Shown in pieces: positions 32,331 through 33,414 of a stretch of 33,414 bases of DNA. Position 1 is the stretch's first letter. Every line of letters starts with the position of its first letter. The notes below the pieces were generated by a model that was given only the letters and a program-made list of their open reading frames with translations, made no database searches and was not told the DNA's origin. The position numbers were made by a program, and so were the translations under genes. Source of the DNA: Candidatus Mediterraneibacter avicola (GTDB lineage Bacteria; Bacillota; Clostridia; Lachnospirales; Lachnospiraceae); assembly GCA_019115385.1 (NCBI GenBank), contig DXDR01000054.1:1-33414 (forward strand). Direction: 5' to 3'.

Positions 32331-33414
32331 ATGAATATGGAAGAAATGTATGAAGTCCTGAAATTTATTGAGCATGGAACACAGTGCAGGCAGAGTATGG
32401 ACAGTGAAAGCGGCGAGCTGCTTATTTACTGCCTGCGTGACCGCCGGCAGCTGGAAAAGAAAGTTCTGTTTGAATGGTTCCGGCAGATCGGTGTCAGTCT
32501 GGATCAGTTCCACCGATGCAGGAGGGGGCAGAGATACCGCTATCTGAACCCGTACAGTATTGTTGTGGCTGAAAATGGAAGAGTGTATCTGCTGGATCTG
32601 GAGGCACCGGAAAATGAACGGGTAATGAAGCAGATGCAGAACAGAGTCGTGAGAAAGCATTTTGTAAAGCCTGTGTGCGGAAACGGCTCTGATTTTGAAG
32701 GAGACGTGGATCTGTTTGGTTACGGAAGGACAATGCAGTTTGTGCTGGCTTATGTTACTGTGACCCCGGGACTGAGCAGGCGGGAGGAGAAAAAAATGTC
32801 CAGGATAATCCGGCGCTGCACAGAAGTTTCGGGAAACCGTTACAGCGACGTAAGACAGGCGGCTGGAGATATACCTGCAGCGGGAGAAAATCCCGCTTTT
32901 ATGGGCAGATCAGGCAGGAAAGCTGCTGCTGCGGCCGCCGGCTGCCTCAGTATTCTGGCAGCATTGTCACTTCTCCTGGCGGGGACGGACAATGGATCCG
33001 GCGGCAAAACTGTGGGAGAAGATGTAAATAAGGAAGCAAGTACAGACACAGATAACGGGCAGACCGGGAAGAATTTGCATGAAGAGTATGGAGCGGAGAT
33101 AACAGATGAAGAATATATTGCCGGAGCGGGTCAGGTGCTTCAATCTTATCTGTTGGAAAATACAGCCGGTGGAAATGAGCAGGTTCTTTTGCTGGGCAGA
33201 GAACTGGAGCGGAATGCAGTGCGTTCTCTGGCGGCGGCCTATGAGCGGCAGGAAATGACGGAGGAAGCGGTTCAGGCCTATGACCGCCTCCTTGAGATTG
33301 AAGAGGGCATTGACCGGATTGAGGCGGCGGCTGAGAAAAAGATGAGGCTGGAAGCCGGGCAGGGGCAGTACGCCCAGGCGGTTCTGACAGGGGAAGAGGC
33401 TCTTCTGAAAGTAC
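32331..33414 (+). CDS. Membrane protein with degenerate kinase-like N-domain and TPR-like outer domain, 5' part
   Basis: The frame is open from 32193 to the window end with no stop, so the 3' end is missing. About 361 residues follow the ATG chosen at 32331; ATGs at 32337 and 32346 are equally possible and none has a strong binding site. The N-terminal 150 residues recall the end of a protein kinase fold with its catalytic residues lost: FEWFRQIGVSLDQFHRC, YRYLNPYSIVVAENG (where HRDLKPxN is expected) and RVYLLDLEAPEN (where DFG is expected). A basic stretch GRSGRKA leads into one membrane helix (about 33 residues ending in LLLAG, near base 32930-32985), giving an outside C-terminus. The outer part is acidic, then helical with TPR-like character (EEAVQAYDRLLEIEEG). 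The plan resembles EssB/YukC of type VII secretion, but no partner gene is visible. Function unknown. Confidence 0.7.
   Translation, partial: MNMEEMYEVLKFIEHGTQCRQSMDSESGELLIYCLRDRRQLEKKVLFEWFRQIGVSLDQFHRCRRGQRYRYLNPYSIVVAENGRVYLLDLEAPENERVMKQMQNRVVRKHFVKPVCGNGSDFEGDVDLFGYGRTMQFVLAYVTVTPGLSRREEKKMSRIIRRCTEVSGNRYSDVRQAAGDIPAAGENPAFMGRSGRKAAAAAAGCLSILAALSLLLAGTDNGSGGKTVGEDVNKEASTDTDNGQTGKNLHEEYGAEITDEEYIAGAGQVLQSYLLENTAGGNEQVLLLGRELERNAVRSLAAAYERQEMTEEAVQAYDRLLEIEEGIDRIEAAAEKKMRLEAGQGQYAQAVLTGEEALLKV

Noticed and set aside
1-33414. CRISPR array, rRNA operon or complete prophage
   Set aside because: No regularly spaced direct repeats, no rRNA stretches and no integrase, terminase or capsid genes were found; the only phage-like genes are the two lysis genes.

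Overview
The window is a chromosomal segment of a low-to-moderate GC Firmicute, most likely a gut Lachnospiraceae (Clostridium cluster XIVa) species. The reasons are the secG-rnr-smpB block near ssrA, pyruvate:ferredoxin oxidoreductase, a PPi-type phosphofructokinase, a clostridial CsoR/CopA pair, an unlinked MsmX/UgpC-type sugar ATPase and Shine-Dalgarno-led genes throughout. The taxon is an inference from gene content only.

Layout. 1-5.7 kb: the 3' part of nifJ, then secG, rnr and smpB (protein export, RNA decay, trans-translation). 5.7-10.1 kb: accessory genes between smpB and its RNA partner ssrA. These are a HAD phosphatase, a two-gene lysis cassette (holin plus amidase endolysin) with no other phage genes, a YitT-type membrane protein divergent from a MerR regulator, then tRNA-Ala, tRNA-Val and tmRNA on the minus strand. 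10.2-12.9 kb: a zinc-dependent phospholipase C-like gene and a UMF1/Atg22-type MFS transporter, bracketed by two direct 160-bp copies of a structured repeat with terminal inverted repeats. 13-17 kb: a MacB/FtsX-type ABC exporter pair whose permease carries a long coiled-coil insertion. 17-20 kb: the copper operon csoR-copA, with a CopZ domain fused at the CopA C-terminus behind a strong internal Shine-Dalgarno. 20-25 kb: a cyclophilin, an MsmX/UgpC-like ATPase, a PucR-type regulator, a small membrane protein, a GNAT acetyltransferase and a class II aldolase. 25-32 kb: htpG behind a CIRCE-like operator, pyrC, PPi-PFK and an unlinked glf. 32.2 kb to the end: the 5' part of a protein with a kinase-like but degenerate N-domain, one membrane helix and a helical outer domain, cut by the window edge.

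Systems that work together: SmpB with tmRNA and RNase R (ribosome rescue and decay of the released mRNA); holin with endolysin; the MerR regulator with the YitT gene, through a 19-bp-spacer promoter carrying a palindrome; CsoR with CopA/CopZ; the ATPase with the FtsX-type permease.

The most unusual feature is the non-coding architecture. Five of the six convergent intergenic gaps hold long palindromes. Three of these (20.05, 23.6 and 27.9 kb) look like one repeat family that fills the space from stop codon to stop codon. A different 160-bp element with terminal inverted repeats occurs twice complete and once as a fragment. No CRISPR array, insertion sequence with a transposase, rRNA or complete prophage is visible.
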